This document shows, piece after piece, positions 27,163-35,241 of a stretch of DNA of 64,000 nucleotides (within the stretch, counting starts at the first letter, position 1; the number at the start of each line of letters is the position of its first letter). Origin of the DNA: an uncultured Bacilli bacterium. GTDB lineage: Bacteria > Bacillota_I > Bacilli_A > RF39 > UBA660. The translations under genes and the position numbers were made by a program. The notes under the pieces were generated by a model. That model searched no databases, was not told where the DNA came from, and worked only from the letters and a program-made list of their open reading frames with translations. The stretch spans positions 1 through 64,000 of the forward strand of contig CANQMF010000001.1 in assembly GCA_947624915.1 (NCBI GenBank), given 5' to 3'.

Positions 27163-27285
27163 ATGAAAAGAACTTATCAACCTAATAATCATAGAAAAAG
27201 TAAAAAAATGGGATTTATGGCTCGTATGAAAACAGATATTATAAATAATAGAAGAAAAAAAGGACGTAAAGTATTATCTCATTAA
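27163..27285 (+). CDS. rpmH: 50S ribosomal protein L34
   Basis: 40 residues, [20 protein letters not shown] then RMKT...[12 protein letters not shown]. This is the L34 signature but about four residues shorter than the usual 44, lost from the segment between RMKT and the second basic run. It is the first gene of the classic rpmH-rnpA-yidC-jag series. Confidence 0.95.
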   Translation: MKRTYQPNNHRKSKKMGFMARMKTDIINNRRKKGRKVLSH

Positions 27286-27288
27286 TTT

Positions 27289-27314
27289 CCACTGTTCCGT
27301 CAGTGGTTTTTTTT
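27289..27314 (+). terminator. Attenuating terminator between rpmH and rnpA
   Basis: Stem CCACTG / CAGTGG with a TTCCGT loop and eight T. It probably lets L34 be made in excess of RNase P protein. Confidence 0.75.
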
Positions 27315-27327
27315 AGGAGTTGATTTA

Positions 27328-27681
27328 ATGAAGAAAAAAAATATCCTGAAAGAAAGTTTTGAATTTGATCGCATAATTCATAACTTTAAACCATATAAAT
27401 ATAAGGACTATATTATATATTTAGAACGTAAGAGTTTAAATGATTATCATTTTGGATTATCAGTTGGCAAAAAAGTTGGTAATGCTGTTACTAGAAATAA
27501 GATTAAAAGAAGACTTAAGGCAATCATTGATAAAAAGGACTATCAAAATAATTTTAATTGTATTATAATAGTAGGAAGAGGGATCCTAATGAGAAGTTTT
27601 AATGAAATGAAGAACAATCTTTATGAAGCATTTGATTCCTTAAATATATATAAGGAGGTAAATAATGAAAAAAAAGAATAG
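27328..27681 (+). CDS. rnpA: Ribonuclease P protein component
   Basis: 117 residues; the RNR signature GNAVTRNKIKRRLKAI and the N-terminal basic/aromatic stretch FEFDRIIHN are typical. It binds the RNase P RNA and assists pre-tRNA 5' cleavage. The RBS AGGAG overlaps the terminator tail of rpmH. The gene overlaps yidC by 17 bases. Confidence 0.95.
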   Translation: MKKKNILKESFEFDRIIHNFKPYKYKDYIIYLERKSLNDYHFGLSVGKKVGNAVTRNKIKRRLKAIIDKKDYQNNFNCIIIVGRGILMRSFNEMKNNLYEAFDSLNIYKEVNNEKKE

Positions 27682-28669
27682 AGGAAAGATTGTTGTCTTA
27701 TTTGTTATGCTGCTTTTTTTGACTGGATGTACAAAAAATTTAACTGATCCTGACGGTAAGGTTGTTAGAAATAAAGAAACTGGACAAGTATTACCATCTA
27801 ATATTATGTGTGCACCAACAGATGAAGATAATCTTAAGTTATATAATGATAACAAGAAGGCTTTAGAGGAGTACTATGCTTCTGAATTAGAAGATGGTAA
27901 TATCAGTAAAAAAGAATATGAAAAAAAGATAAAAGCTATTGTTGATGTTAATTCATTAGTTCCTTGTAGTGAATTTAGTGTTACTACTGGTGGTTATGAG
28001 GGGTTATGGAATACCATTTTTATTAAACCATTAACTTGGTTAATTATAAAGATTGGTGAATTAGTAAAAAATTATGGTTTAGCCATTATAATTACTACCT
28101 TATTAATTCGTGGTGTTATGTATCCTTTAACTTTGAAGACGGCTAAGCAGTCTGAAAATTTAAAGAAAGCTAATCCAGAACTTCAAAAATTGGAGAAAAA
28201 ATATGCTAACAGAAAAGATGAACAAGCTATGATGCAAAAAAGTACTGAGATGATGGCTATTTATAAAAAATATAATATAAATCCATTGTCTGGTTGCTTG
28301 TTTGGTTTTATTCAAATCCCTTTGTTTTTCGCCTTTTATGAAGCTTTATATCGATTACCAGCTTTATTTGAGGATGTTTTCTTAGGATTTGTTATGTCAA
28401 CTTCACCAATGCGAGCAATTGCTGCGGGGAATTGGTTGTATCTAATTTTACCTTTATTAGTTTTTGTTACTACTTATTATTCATTTAAATTAAATAGTGG
28501 GGCTGGTATGAGTGGTGATCAAGCAAAACAGATGAAGTATATGATGATGTTTATGATGATTATGATAGTTGTTATGTCTTTTTCAATGTCAACAGCAATA
28601 GTCATTTATTGGATTACCAATAGTACATTCACCATTATTCAGAATTTGATTGTAAAAAGGAGCAAGTAG
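27665..28669 (+). CDS. yidC: Membrane protein insertase YidC (SpoIIIJ/OxaA type)
   Basis: 334 residues with a lipoprotein signal (VMLLFLTGC, lipid Cys at about residue 22), the Gram-positive YidC form. Five membrane segments; the conserved groove Arg lies in LLIRGVMYPLTLKTAKQSE (about residue 157). A cytoplasmic coiled hairpin (EKKYANRKDEQAMMQKS) and NPLSGCLFGFIQIPLFFAFY follow. It inserts membrane proteins with or without SecYEG. GGAGGTAAATA supports the start inside the rnpA end. Confidence 0.95.
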   Translation: MKKKNRGKIVVLFVMLLFLTGCTKNLTDPDGKVVRNKETGQVLPSNIMCAPTDEDNLKLYNDNKKALEEYYASELEDGNISKKEYEKKIKAIVDVNSLVPCSEFSVTTGGYEGLWNTIFIKPLTWLIIKIGELVKNYGLAIIITTLLIRGVMYPLTLKTAKQSENLKKANPELQKLEKKYANRKDEQAMMQKSTEMMAIYKKYNINPLSGCLFGFIQIPLFFAFYEALYRLPALFEDVFLGFVMSTSPMRAIAAGNWLYLILPLLVFVTTYYSFKLNSGAGMSGDQAKQMKYMMMFMMIMIVVMSFSMSTAIVIYWITNSTFTIIQNLIVKRSK

Positions 28670-28670
28670 T

Positions 28671-29267
28671 ATGATTGAAGTATATAAATATGAAGGAAAA
28701 GATGAGGATGAATGTTTAACAGCTTGTATTGAGCAATTAGATGTCTATGCGTGTGATTTGTTAGTTAATAACCATGAAGATGATGATAAGTTTTGGATTG
28801 AAGTTGTGAAAAAAGAAGATGTAGTAAATTTTATTAAAGATTATTTAAAACAAATGATTACAAAAATGAATTTGGATATTAACTTAGAAGTTAGAGAAGA
28901 TGAAAACATATTCAATGTGACAATGGTATCAAATAATAATCCTATTTTGATTGGTAAGGAAGGGAAAAATTTAAATTCGATTCAATTTTTACTTCGACAA
29001 GTTCTTAATTGTAAAACAGGAATGGATATTAAAGTTAATTTGGATGCTTCGAATTATCGTGCTAGACGTGTAAAAAATTTTGAGTATCAGATAAAAAATA
29101 TTGTAAGAGATGTTCAAAAAACAAAAACAGATACTAAGCTAGATCCGATGAATTCTTATCAAAGACGAATTGTGCATTCATTGTTGAGCAATTTTAGTAA
29201 TGTAACAACGGAAAGTGTGGGAGAAGAGCCTAATCGTTGTGTTGTCATAAAGTATATTGGAGATTAA
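28671..29267 (+). CDS. jag: RNA-binding protein Jag/KhpB
   Basis: 198 residues: Jag_N domain (MIEVYKYEGKDEDECLTACI), a KH-like domain with IGKEGKNLNSIQFLLRQV in place of GxxG, and an R3H domain (SYQRRIVHSLLSNFSNV). KhpB pairs with KhpA and binds many transcripts. It directly follows yidC by one base. Confidence 0.93.
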   Translation: MIEVYKYEGKDEDECLTACIEQLDVYACDLLVNNHEDDDKFWIEVVKKEDVVNFIKDYLKQMITKMNLDINLEVREDENIFNVTMVSNNNPILIGKEGKNLNSIQFLLRQVLNCKTGMDIKVNLDASNYRARRVKNFEYQIKNIVRDVQKTKTDTKLDPMNSYQRRIVHSLLSNFSNVTTESVGEEPNRCVVIKYIGD

Positions 29268-29289
29268 AGAAGATGTTTCTTCTTTTTTC
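29266..29289 (+). terminator. Terminator after jag
   Basis: AAAGAAGA-TGTT-TCTTCTTT hairpin with a T6 run, ending the rpmH-jag transcript before pta. Confidence 0.7.
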
Positions 29290-29311
29290 ATTAAATGGTA
29301 AGGGTGACTAA

Positions 29312-30280
29312 ATGAGTATTATTGAGGAAATAAAAAAAAGAGCTAAAATAAATAAGAAGCGAATTGTTTTGCCAGAGGCAAGCGATGAGCGTATTGTTGA
29401 TGCAGCAGTTAAAAGTAGTAGGGAAGAAATTGCGGATATTGTTTTAATTGGTGAACCTTGTAAAAAAGTGGAAGATGATAATATTGAAATTATAATTCCA
29501 AGTGATGATCCTAGAATTGAAGAATTCGCAAATAAATTATATGAATTAAGAAAAGATAAAGGAATGACTTTAGATAAGGCTAAGGATTTGTTGCTTAATG
29601 ATTATATGTATTTTGCTTGTATGTTAGTGAAATTGGGTTATGCTGATGGAATAGTTAGTGGAGCAAGTCATTCAACTGCTAGTACCTTGCGTCCAGCATT
29701 ACAGATTATTAAAACAAAGCCTGGGGTTGAATTGGCATCTTCTTTTTTTCTAATGGTAGTCCCAAATTGTAAATATGGTTGTAGAGGTACTTTTGTTTTT
29801 GCTGATGCTGGATTGACCCAAAATCCTTCGGCTGAAGATTTGGCAACAATTGCTGGAATGAGTGCAAAAAGCTTTCAACTGCTAGTTAATGAGGAACCGA
29901 TTGTAGCTATGTTATCATATTCAACTAAGGGGAGTGCAGTCAATGAGGATTTAAAAAAGGTTATTGAAGCTACAAAGCTAGCTAAGAAAAAATATTCTGG
30001 TTTTCAAATTGATGGAGAATTACAATTAGATGCGGCCATAGATCCTGTTGTTGCTAAGATAAAAGCTCCCAACAGCACTGTAGCTGGTCATGCTAACGTT
30101 TTAATTTTTCCAAACCTTGATGCTGGCAATATTGGGTATAAATTGGTCCAAAGATTAGCTAAGGCTAATGCGTATGGGCCAATAACACAAGGAATGAATA
30201 TGCCGGTTAATGATTTATCAAGAGGATGTTCAGTTGATGATATTATTGGTGTTATAGCTATAACAGCTATACAAGTATGA
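29312..30280 (+). CDS. pta: Phosphate acetyltransferase
   Basis: 322 residues, the length of the short Pta form. Family motifs: RIVLPEASDERIVDAA, DGIVSGASHSTASTLRPALQ, FADAGLTQNPSAEDLA, MLSYSTKGSA, and GELQLDAA. It interconverts acetyl-CoA and acetyl-phosphate. Its position between jag and mnmE interrupts a usually tight cluster. No acetate kinase gene is in the window. Translation is probably driven by AAGGGTGACTAA upstream of the ATG. Confidence 0.95.
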   Translation: MSIIEEIKKRAKINKKRIVLPEASDERIVDAAVKSSREEIADIVLIGEPCKKVEDDNIEIIIPSDDPRIEEFANKLYELRKDKGMTLDKAKDLLLNDYMYFACMLVKLGYADGIVSGASHSTASTLRPALQIIKTKPGVELASSFFLMVVPNCKYGCRGTFVFADAGLTQNPSAEDLATIAGMSAKSFQLLVNEEPIVAMLSYSTKGSAVNEDLKKVIEATKLAKKKYSGFQIDGELQLDAAIDPVVAKIKAPNSTVAGHANVLIFPNLDAGNIGYKLVQRLAKANAYGPITQGMNMPVNDLSRGCSVDDIIGVIAITAIQV

Positions 30281-30295
30281 AAAAGTAGGTGAAGT

Positions 30296-31651
30296 ATGGA
30301 AGATACTATTGCAGCGATTTCTACCGCTTTAGGGGTTGGTGCCATATCTATAATTAGAGTGAGTGGTACTGATGCTGTTAAAATGGTAAATCAAATTTTT
30401 CAAGGGACTGATTTAACTAAAGTTTCAAGTCATACAATTAATTATGGTTACATATTAGATGGTGATGAAAAAATTGATGAAGTACTGGTGTCAGTAATGA
30501 GGGCTCCAAAAACTTTTACTCGTGAAGATGTTGTTGAAGTAAATGTACATGGTGGTATTGCGACAACTAATAGAATTTTAGAATTGCTTATTACTAATGG
30601 TTGTAGATTGGCAGAACCAGGGGAATTTACTAAAAGAGCATTTTTAAATGGAAGAATTGATCTAATAGAGGCAGAAGGGGTCATGGATTTAATAAACGCT
30701 AAAACAGAAAAAGCTAGGAATTTAGCGATAAATCAATTAAGTGGAAATGTATCTAAGTTAATAAGTGACTTACGTCAAAATATTGTTGATATTTTGGCTA
30801 ATATAGAAGTTAATATTGATTATCCTGAGTATGATGATATTGAGGTTATGACAATTGATATGATTAGACAAAAGATGGGGTATTTGGAAGAAAAAATAAA
30901 AGATATTATTGAAAGATCGCAAGATGGTATAATCATTAAAGATGGTATAAAAACAGCAATAATAGGCCGACCTAATGTTGGAAAGAGTAGCATTTTAAAT
31001 GCTTTATTAGAAGAGGATAAGGCTATTGTTACCAATATTGCTGGCACAACAAGGGATATAGTAGAGGGGCAAATATCTCTTGATGGAATATTATTAAACA
31101 TAATTGATACAGCTGGTATTCGTAGGACAGATGATATAGTTGAAAGTATAGGTGTAAAAAAAAGTCTAAATTTAATTGATGAGGCTGATTTAATACTATA
31201 TGTTTTAAATAATAATGATAATATTACACCTGATGATGTTGAAATATTAGAAAAAATAAAGGATAAGAATAGTATTGTAATTGTTAACAAAATGGATTTA
31301 AAGCAAAAAATTGACCTAAATAAACTTAAAGTAAATAATTTAATTATGATGTCTATTGTTAATAATGAAGGTATTGACTCTTTAAAACGCAAGATAAAAC
31401 AAATGTTTAATTTAGAATTAATTGAACAAAGTGATTATACCTATTTAAGTAGTGCTAGAAGTATTGGATTATTAAAAAATGTTTTAAAATCTGTAGAAAA
31501 TGTAAAGCTAGGTATTGAAAATCATCTTCCAATTGATATGATTGAAATTGATTTAAAAGAGGCTTGGAGCATGTTAGGCGAGATAATTGGGGAAAGTTAT
31601 AGTGATGAGTTAATAGATCAAATTTTTAGTCAATTTTGTGTCGGGAAGTAA
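30296..31651 (+). CDS. mnmE: tRNA modification GTPase MnmE
   Basis: 451 residues. N-terminal folate-binding domain (DTIAAISTALGVGAISIIRV), helical middle with an inserted Ras-like G domain: G1 GRPNVGKSS, G2 TRDIV, G3 DTAGI, G4 NKMD. It ends in the catalytic CVGK (C-x-GK). With MnmG it makes cmnm5 modifications at U34. The partner gene mnmG is about 1 kb downstream, with two small membrane genes in between. Confidence 0.97.
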   Translation: MEDTIAAISTALGVGAISIIRVSGTDAVKMVNQIFQGTDLTKVSSHTINYGYILDGDEKIDEVLVSVMRAPKTFTREDVVEVNVHGGIATTNRILELLITNGCRLAEPGEFTKRAFLNGRIDLIEAEGVMDLINAKTEKARNLAINQLSGNVSKLISDLRQNIVDILANIEVNIDYPEYDDIEVMTIDMIRQKMGYLEEKIKDIIERSQDGIIIKDGIKTAIIGRPNVGKSSILNALLEEDKAIVTNIAGTTRDIVEGQISLDGILLNIIDTAGIRRTDDIVESIGVKKSLNLIDEADLILYVLNNNDNITPDDVEILEKIKDKNSIVIVNKMDLKQKIDLNKLKVNNLIMMSIVNNEGIDSLKRKIKQMFNLELIEQSDYTYLSSARSIGLLKNVLKSVENVKLGIENHLPIDMIEIDLKEAWSMLGEIIGESYSDELIDQIFSQFCVGK

Positions 31652-31713
31652 TTAAAGTTATTTAAATATATTTTTATTTATGGTATACTAATTTTAAAGT
31701 AAGGAGTGAGATT

Positions 31714-32151
31714 ATGTCAAAAGTGTGTAAAAATTGTGGGACAGTTTCTGATGATAGCTTTAATAATTGTCCTAATTGTGGTGGGGTTTTAGATCAGGCA
31801 CCGGGAAATCCAAATTCCAATATGGGTCCTGCACCTCAACAACCAATGTATAATCAGCCAGGTATGAATCAAGGATATCAACAACCAATGAACTATCAAC
31901 CATATGATCCAAATGCTAAATCAAAAATGGCAGCAGGATTATTAGGAATTTTTCTTGGGTGTTTGGGTATACATAATTTCTATTTAGGGTACACCGGTAA
32001 AGCAGTAGCACAATTATTATTAACATTAGTTGGATGGATTGCTTGTGGAATTGGTCCTTTGGTAGCAAGTGTTTGGGGCCTTGTTGAAGGTATTATGATC
32101 TTAACTGGAAGTATTAGAGTAGATGCCAACGGAAGACCGCTTAAAGATTAG
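31714..32151 (+). CDS. Zinc-ribbon plus TM2-domain membrane protein
   Basis: 145 residues. The N-terminal zinc ribbon CKNCGTVSDDSFNNCPNCGG is followed by a Pro/Gln/Asn/Tyr-rich linker (about residues 28-68). A TM2 domain follows: KSKMAAGLLGIFLGCLGIHN, FYLGYTGKAVAQLLLT and ASVWGLVEGIMIL. Function unknown. TTTAAA-17-TATACT lies upstream. It is one of four zinc-ribbon membrane proteins in this window. Confidence 0.88.
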   Translation: MSKVCKNCGTVSDDSFNNCPNCGGVLDQAPGNPNSNMGPAPQQPMYNQPGMNQGYQQPMNYQPYDPNAKSKMAAGLLGIFLGCLGIHNFYLGYTGKAVAQLLLTLVGWIACGIGPLVASVWGLVEGIMILTGSIRVDANGRPLKD

Positions 32152-32524
32152 TTATAAAATAGTAATTTTATTACTATTTTTGCTATGTTCTTTTATCTTT
32201 CTAAAAATATCTCTTTTAATGGATATACACATTGATTGTGGTATATACAAATGGACAGGTTATTATTGTCCGGTTTGTGGTTTGTCTCGATTAATAATTG
32301 CATTATTTGAGGGACATTTTTACCAAGCTTTTAGATGGAATCCTTTTATTTTTATAACATTGGTTATTGTATTAATTTATTTTCTTTTTTCTTTAATCAC
32401 AAAAAAGGTTTTAGGAAAAAAAGTTATTTTATCGTTTTTAATTATTTATATTTTTTTGTTTATTTCTTTTGGTGTAATTAGAAATATAGAAATTTTTTCT
32501 TTTTTAGCACCTGTAAATGTATAA
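32123..32524 (+). CDS. DUF2752 family membrane protein
   Basis: 133 residues, overlapping the TM2 gene by 29 bases. The DUF2752 signature is present: YYCPVCGLSRLIIALFEGHF followed by AFRWNPF, with three hydrophobic helices (about residues 10-30, 74-95, 100-120). The role is unknown. The overlap suggests translational coupling with the TM2 protein. The exact start is not fixed by a clear RBS. Confidence 0.8.
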   Translation: MPTEDRLKISYKIVILLLFLLCSFIFLKISLLMDIHIDCGIYKWTGYYCPVCGLSRLIIALFEGHFYQAFRWNPFIFITLVIVLIYFLFSLITKKVLGKKVILSFLIIYIFLFISFGVIRNIEIFSFLAPVNV

Positions 32525-32525
32525 G

Positions 32526-32546
32526 GACTAGCGATAGTCTTTTATT
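32526..32546 (+). terminator. Terminator after the DUF2752 gene
   Basis: Short stem GACTA-GCGA-TAGTC with a TTTTATTG tail. Confidence 0.55.
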
Positions 32547-32547
32547 G

Positions 32548-32576
32548 TTGTTAAAAAAATAATTATGTATTATAAT
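32548..32576 (+). promoter_or_regulatory. Promoter of mnmG-rsmG
   Basis: TTGTTA (32548-32553), 17 bases, TATAAT (32571-32576). Confidence 0.7.
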
Positions 32577-32602
32577 ATGTGAGAAATGGAGCAGGTGATA
32601 AG

Positions 32603-34474
32603 ATGTTTGATGTGATAGTTGTTGGTGGCGGACATGCTGGATGTGAGGCTGCTCTTGCTTGTGCTCGAAAAGGACATGATACATTATTAATTACTGGAAA
32701 TATTCAAAATATTGCTGATATGCCATGTAATCCATCTATTGGTGGAAGTGCTAAAGGAATTGTTGTTCGAGAAATAGATGCCTTAGGTGGTGAGATGGGC
32801 AAAAATGCTGATAAAAGTTTATTACAAATAAAGATGTTAAATAGTGCAAAAGGTCCAGCTGTTCAGGCATTGCGAGCTCAAGCCGATAAAATAACGTATC
32901 CCAAAGAAATGCTTAAAACTTTAAAAAAAACTCCTAATTTAAAGATTAAGGAGGCTATGGTAGAAGAGTTAATTGTGAGTGATAATATTGTCAGTGGAGT
33001 ACGTTTAGTTGATGGTAAAACAATTCTATCAAAAGTTGTCATATTAACGACGGGTACGTATTTAAAATCAGATATATTAATTGGTGATAAGCGTACTCGA
33101 CAGGGGCCACATGGAGAGCAGGCAAGTAATCATTTAAGTGACGAATTAAAAAAACTAGGATTCAATATTATCCGATTGAAAACTGGTACTCCACCTAGAA
33201 TTGATAGGAATACGATTGATTTTTCAGTTGCCAAAATTGAATCTGGAGATAAGAGATATCATACTTTTAGCTTTGATATGAATCCTCAATATGATATTGA
33301 TAAACAACAGCCTTGTTATTTGATTTATACAACCCCACAAACGCATAAAATAATTCGTGATAATTTAAAAAGATCCAGTATGTATGGCGGCTTATCTGAT
33401 ATTAAGGGAATTGGACCAAGGTATTGCCCATCAATTGAAGATAAAGTAGTAAGGTTTGCTGATAAGGAACGACATCAGCTCTTTTTAGAGCCAGAATCAC
33501 TTTATTATGATGATATTTATCTTCAGGGATTTTCAACTAGTATGCCTTATGACGTACAAGAAGAAATGGTCCATAGTTTACCGGGGTTAGAGCATGCTAA
33601 AATTTTAAAGTATGCTTATGCAATAGAATATGATGCTATAGACTCAAAACAATTGAGGCAAAGTTTAGAGACTAAATTAGTGGAAAATTTATTTACTGCA
33701 GGACAGATAAATGGGAGTAGTGGCTATGAAGAAGCTGCTTGTCAGGGTCTAATAGCTGGAATTAATGCTAGTTTAAAGTTAGAGGGCAAAAAACCATTAA
33801 TATTGAAACGAAATGAAGCTTATATTGGAGTTTTAATTGATGATTTAGTGACAAAAGGGGTTATTGATCCTTATCGCTTACTTACATCACGAGCTGAATA
33901 TCGCTTATTATTACGAAATGACAATGCCGATTTGCGCTTAACTGATTATGGATACCAGGTTGGATTGATATCTGAGGAACGTTACCAAAAATTTAAATTA
34001 AAAAAGGAAAGTATAAAGGCATTGGAATTGACTTTAAAAAATAATAAAATAACGCCTACTGAACAAATTAATTCTTATTTGTGTAATATTCCAACAGCTA
34101 CATTAAAAGATGGTATTACCCTTTATGATTTATTAAAAAGGCCAGAAATAACTTTTGATCATATTGAACATTTTTTTAAATTAAAATATAGTGATGATGT
34201 GAAGGAACAAGTATTAATTAATAACAAATATGAAGGTTATATTGTTAAAGCTAATAAAGAAGCTATGAAAATGGTAGATTTAGATAACAAAAAAATACCA
34301 GACGATATTGATTATGATGCTATTCATAATCTTGCTAGTGAAGCAAAGCAAAAGCTGAAAGAAATAAAGCCAACCTCTATTGGGCAAGCTCTTCGCATTA
34401 GCGGGGTAAATCCAGCAGATATTTCTTTAATTATGATTTACATAAAAAAGGAGTATTTTTATGACAAAAGATGA
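32603..34474 (+). CDS. mnmG: tRNA uridine-5-carboxymethylaminomethyl enzyme MnmG (GidA)
   Basis: 623 residues from the ATG at 32603 (MFDVIVVGGGHAGCEAALAC), with GGAGCAGGTGA upstream. FAD Rossmann motif GGGHAGCEAA, NPSIGGSAKG, LKTGTPPRI, the conserved Cys pair regions (RYCPSIEDK), and GSSGYEEAACQGLIAGINA. It is the partner of MnmE. It overlaps rsmG by 14 bases. Confidence 0.97.
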   Translation: MFDVIVVGGGHAGCEAALACARKGHDTLLITGNIQNIADMPCNPSIGGSAKGIVVREIDALGGEMGKNADKSLLQIKMLNSAKGPAVQALRAQADKITYPKEMLKTLKKTPNLKIKEAMVEELIVSDNIVSGVRLVDGKTILSKVVILTTGTYLKSDILIGDKRTRQGPHGEQASNHLSDELKKLGFNIIRLKTGTPPRIDRNTIDFSVAKIESGDKRYHTFSFDMNPQYDIDKQQPCYLIYTTPQTHKIIRDNLKRSSMYGGLSDIKGIGPRYCPSIEDKVVRFADKERHQLFLEPESLYYDDIYLQGFSTSMPYDVQEEMVHSLPGLEHAKILKYAYAIEYDAIDSKQLRQSLETKLVENLFTAGQINGSSGYEEAACQGLIAGINASLKLEGKKPLILKRNEAYIGVLIDDLVTKGVIDPYRLLTSRAEYRLLLRNDNADLRLTDYGYQVGLISEERYQKFKLKKESIKALELTLKNNKITPTEQINSYLCNIPTATLKDGITLYDLLKRPEITFDHIEHFFKLKYSDDVKEQVLINNKYEGYIVKANKEAMKMVDLDNKKIPDDIDYDAIHNLASEAKQKLKEIKPTSIGQALRISGVNPADISLIMIYIKKEYFYDKR

Positions 34475-35162
34475 TTTTACATTAGCATTGGAAAAATTAA
34501 ATATTAAATTTACTGAAAGGCAGTTAGACCAATTGGAGCAATATTACACATTATTAATTGAATATAACAAAGTGATGAATTTAACAGGTATTATAGATAA
34601 AAACGATGTTTATTTAAAACACTTTTATGATAGTTTAACTATTTGTGAAGTAATAGATTTAAATGAGGTTGAAAGTTTGTGTGATATAGGCAGTGGTGCA
34701 GGATTTCCAGGTTTAGTTTTAAAAATATTTTTTCCTCATTTAAAGATATGTTTGGTTGATTCATTACAAAAAAGAATAAACTTTTTAAATATTGTAATAG
34801 ACAAATTGAAATTAAATGGAATTGAAGCTATTCATGAACGAATTGAAGACTATGCTAAAGAAAAGCGGGAAATGTTTGATGTTGTAACAGCTAGGGCTGT
34901 AGCTTCGACTAATATTTTATTGGAACTTGCAAGTCCCTTAGTAAAATTAAATGGTTTTTTTATTCCTCTAAAGGGAACTCTTTTGACAGAGCCTAAATTC
35001 AATAATGCTATGGCGAAACTAAATATGGATTTGATTGTTATTAAAGAGTTTAAACTACCAGTCGAGAATAGTTCGCGAAGTATATTGTTGTTTAAAAAAA
35101 TGAATCTTACAAACAAAAAATTTCCTAGGAAATATAGTGAAATTAAAAGGAATCCATTGTAA
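34461..35162 (+). CDS. rsmG: 16S rRNA (guanine-527 N7)-methyltransferase RsmG (GidB)
   Basis: 233 residues: YNKVMNLTGI, KHFYDSLTI, the SAM motif DIGSGAGFPGLVLKIFFP, and VTARAVAS. The C-terminal tail is basic (KKFPRKYSEIKRNP). An NBS-like palindrome lies in the codons near the 3' end. Confidence 0.96.
   Translation: MTKDDFTLALEKLNIKFTERQLDQLEQYYTLLIEYNKVMNLTGIIDKNDVYLKHFYDSLTICEVIDLNEVESLCDIGSGAGFPGLVLKIFFPHLKICLVDSLQKRINFLNIVIDKLKLNGIEAIHERIEDYAKEKREMFDVVTARAVASTNILLELASPLVKLNGFFIPLKGTLLTEPKFNNAMAKLNMDLIVIKEFKLPVENSSRSILLFKKMNLTNKKFPRKYSEIKRNPL
35120..35133. promoter_or_regulatory. Variant Noc-type palindrome at the rsmG 3' end
   Basis: ATTTCCTAGGAAAT is a perfect palindrome with the same 6-base arms as the Noc site; only the two central bases differ (CG to TA). 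It lies about 110 bases before the noc start, so it could be a weaker or autoregulatory site. Confidence 0.4.
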
Positions 35163-35183
35163 AATATAATTTGATTAAAAGCA

Positions 35184-35212
35184 TTGTATTATTTCCCAAA
35201 ATATATTATAAT
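35184..35212 (+). promoter_or_regulatory. Promoter of noc
   Basis: TTGTAT (35184-35189), 17 bases, TATAAT (35207-35212), 29 bases before the ATG. Confidence 0.65.
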
Positions 35213-35241
35213 AAGCTTGTAAAGAAAGAGAGGTTGGTCTT

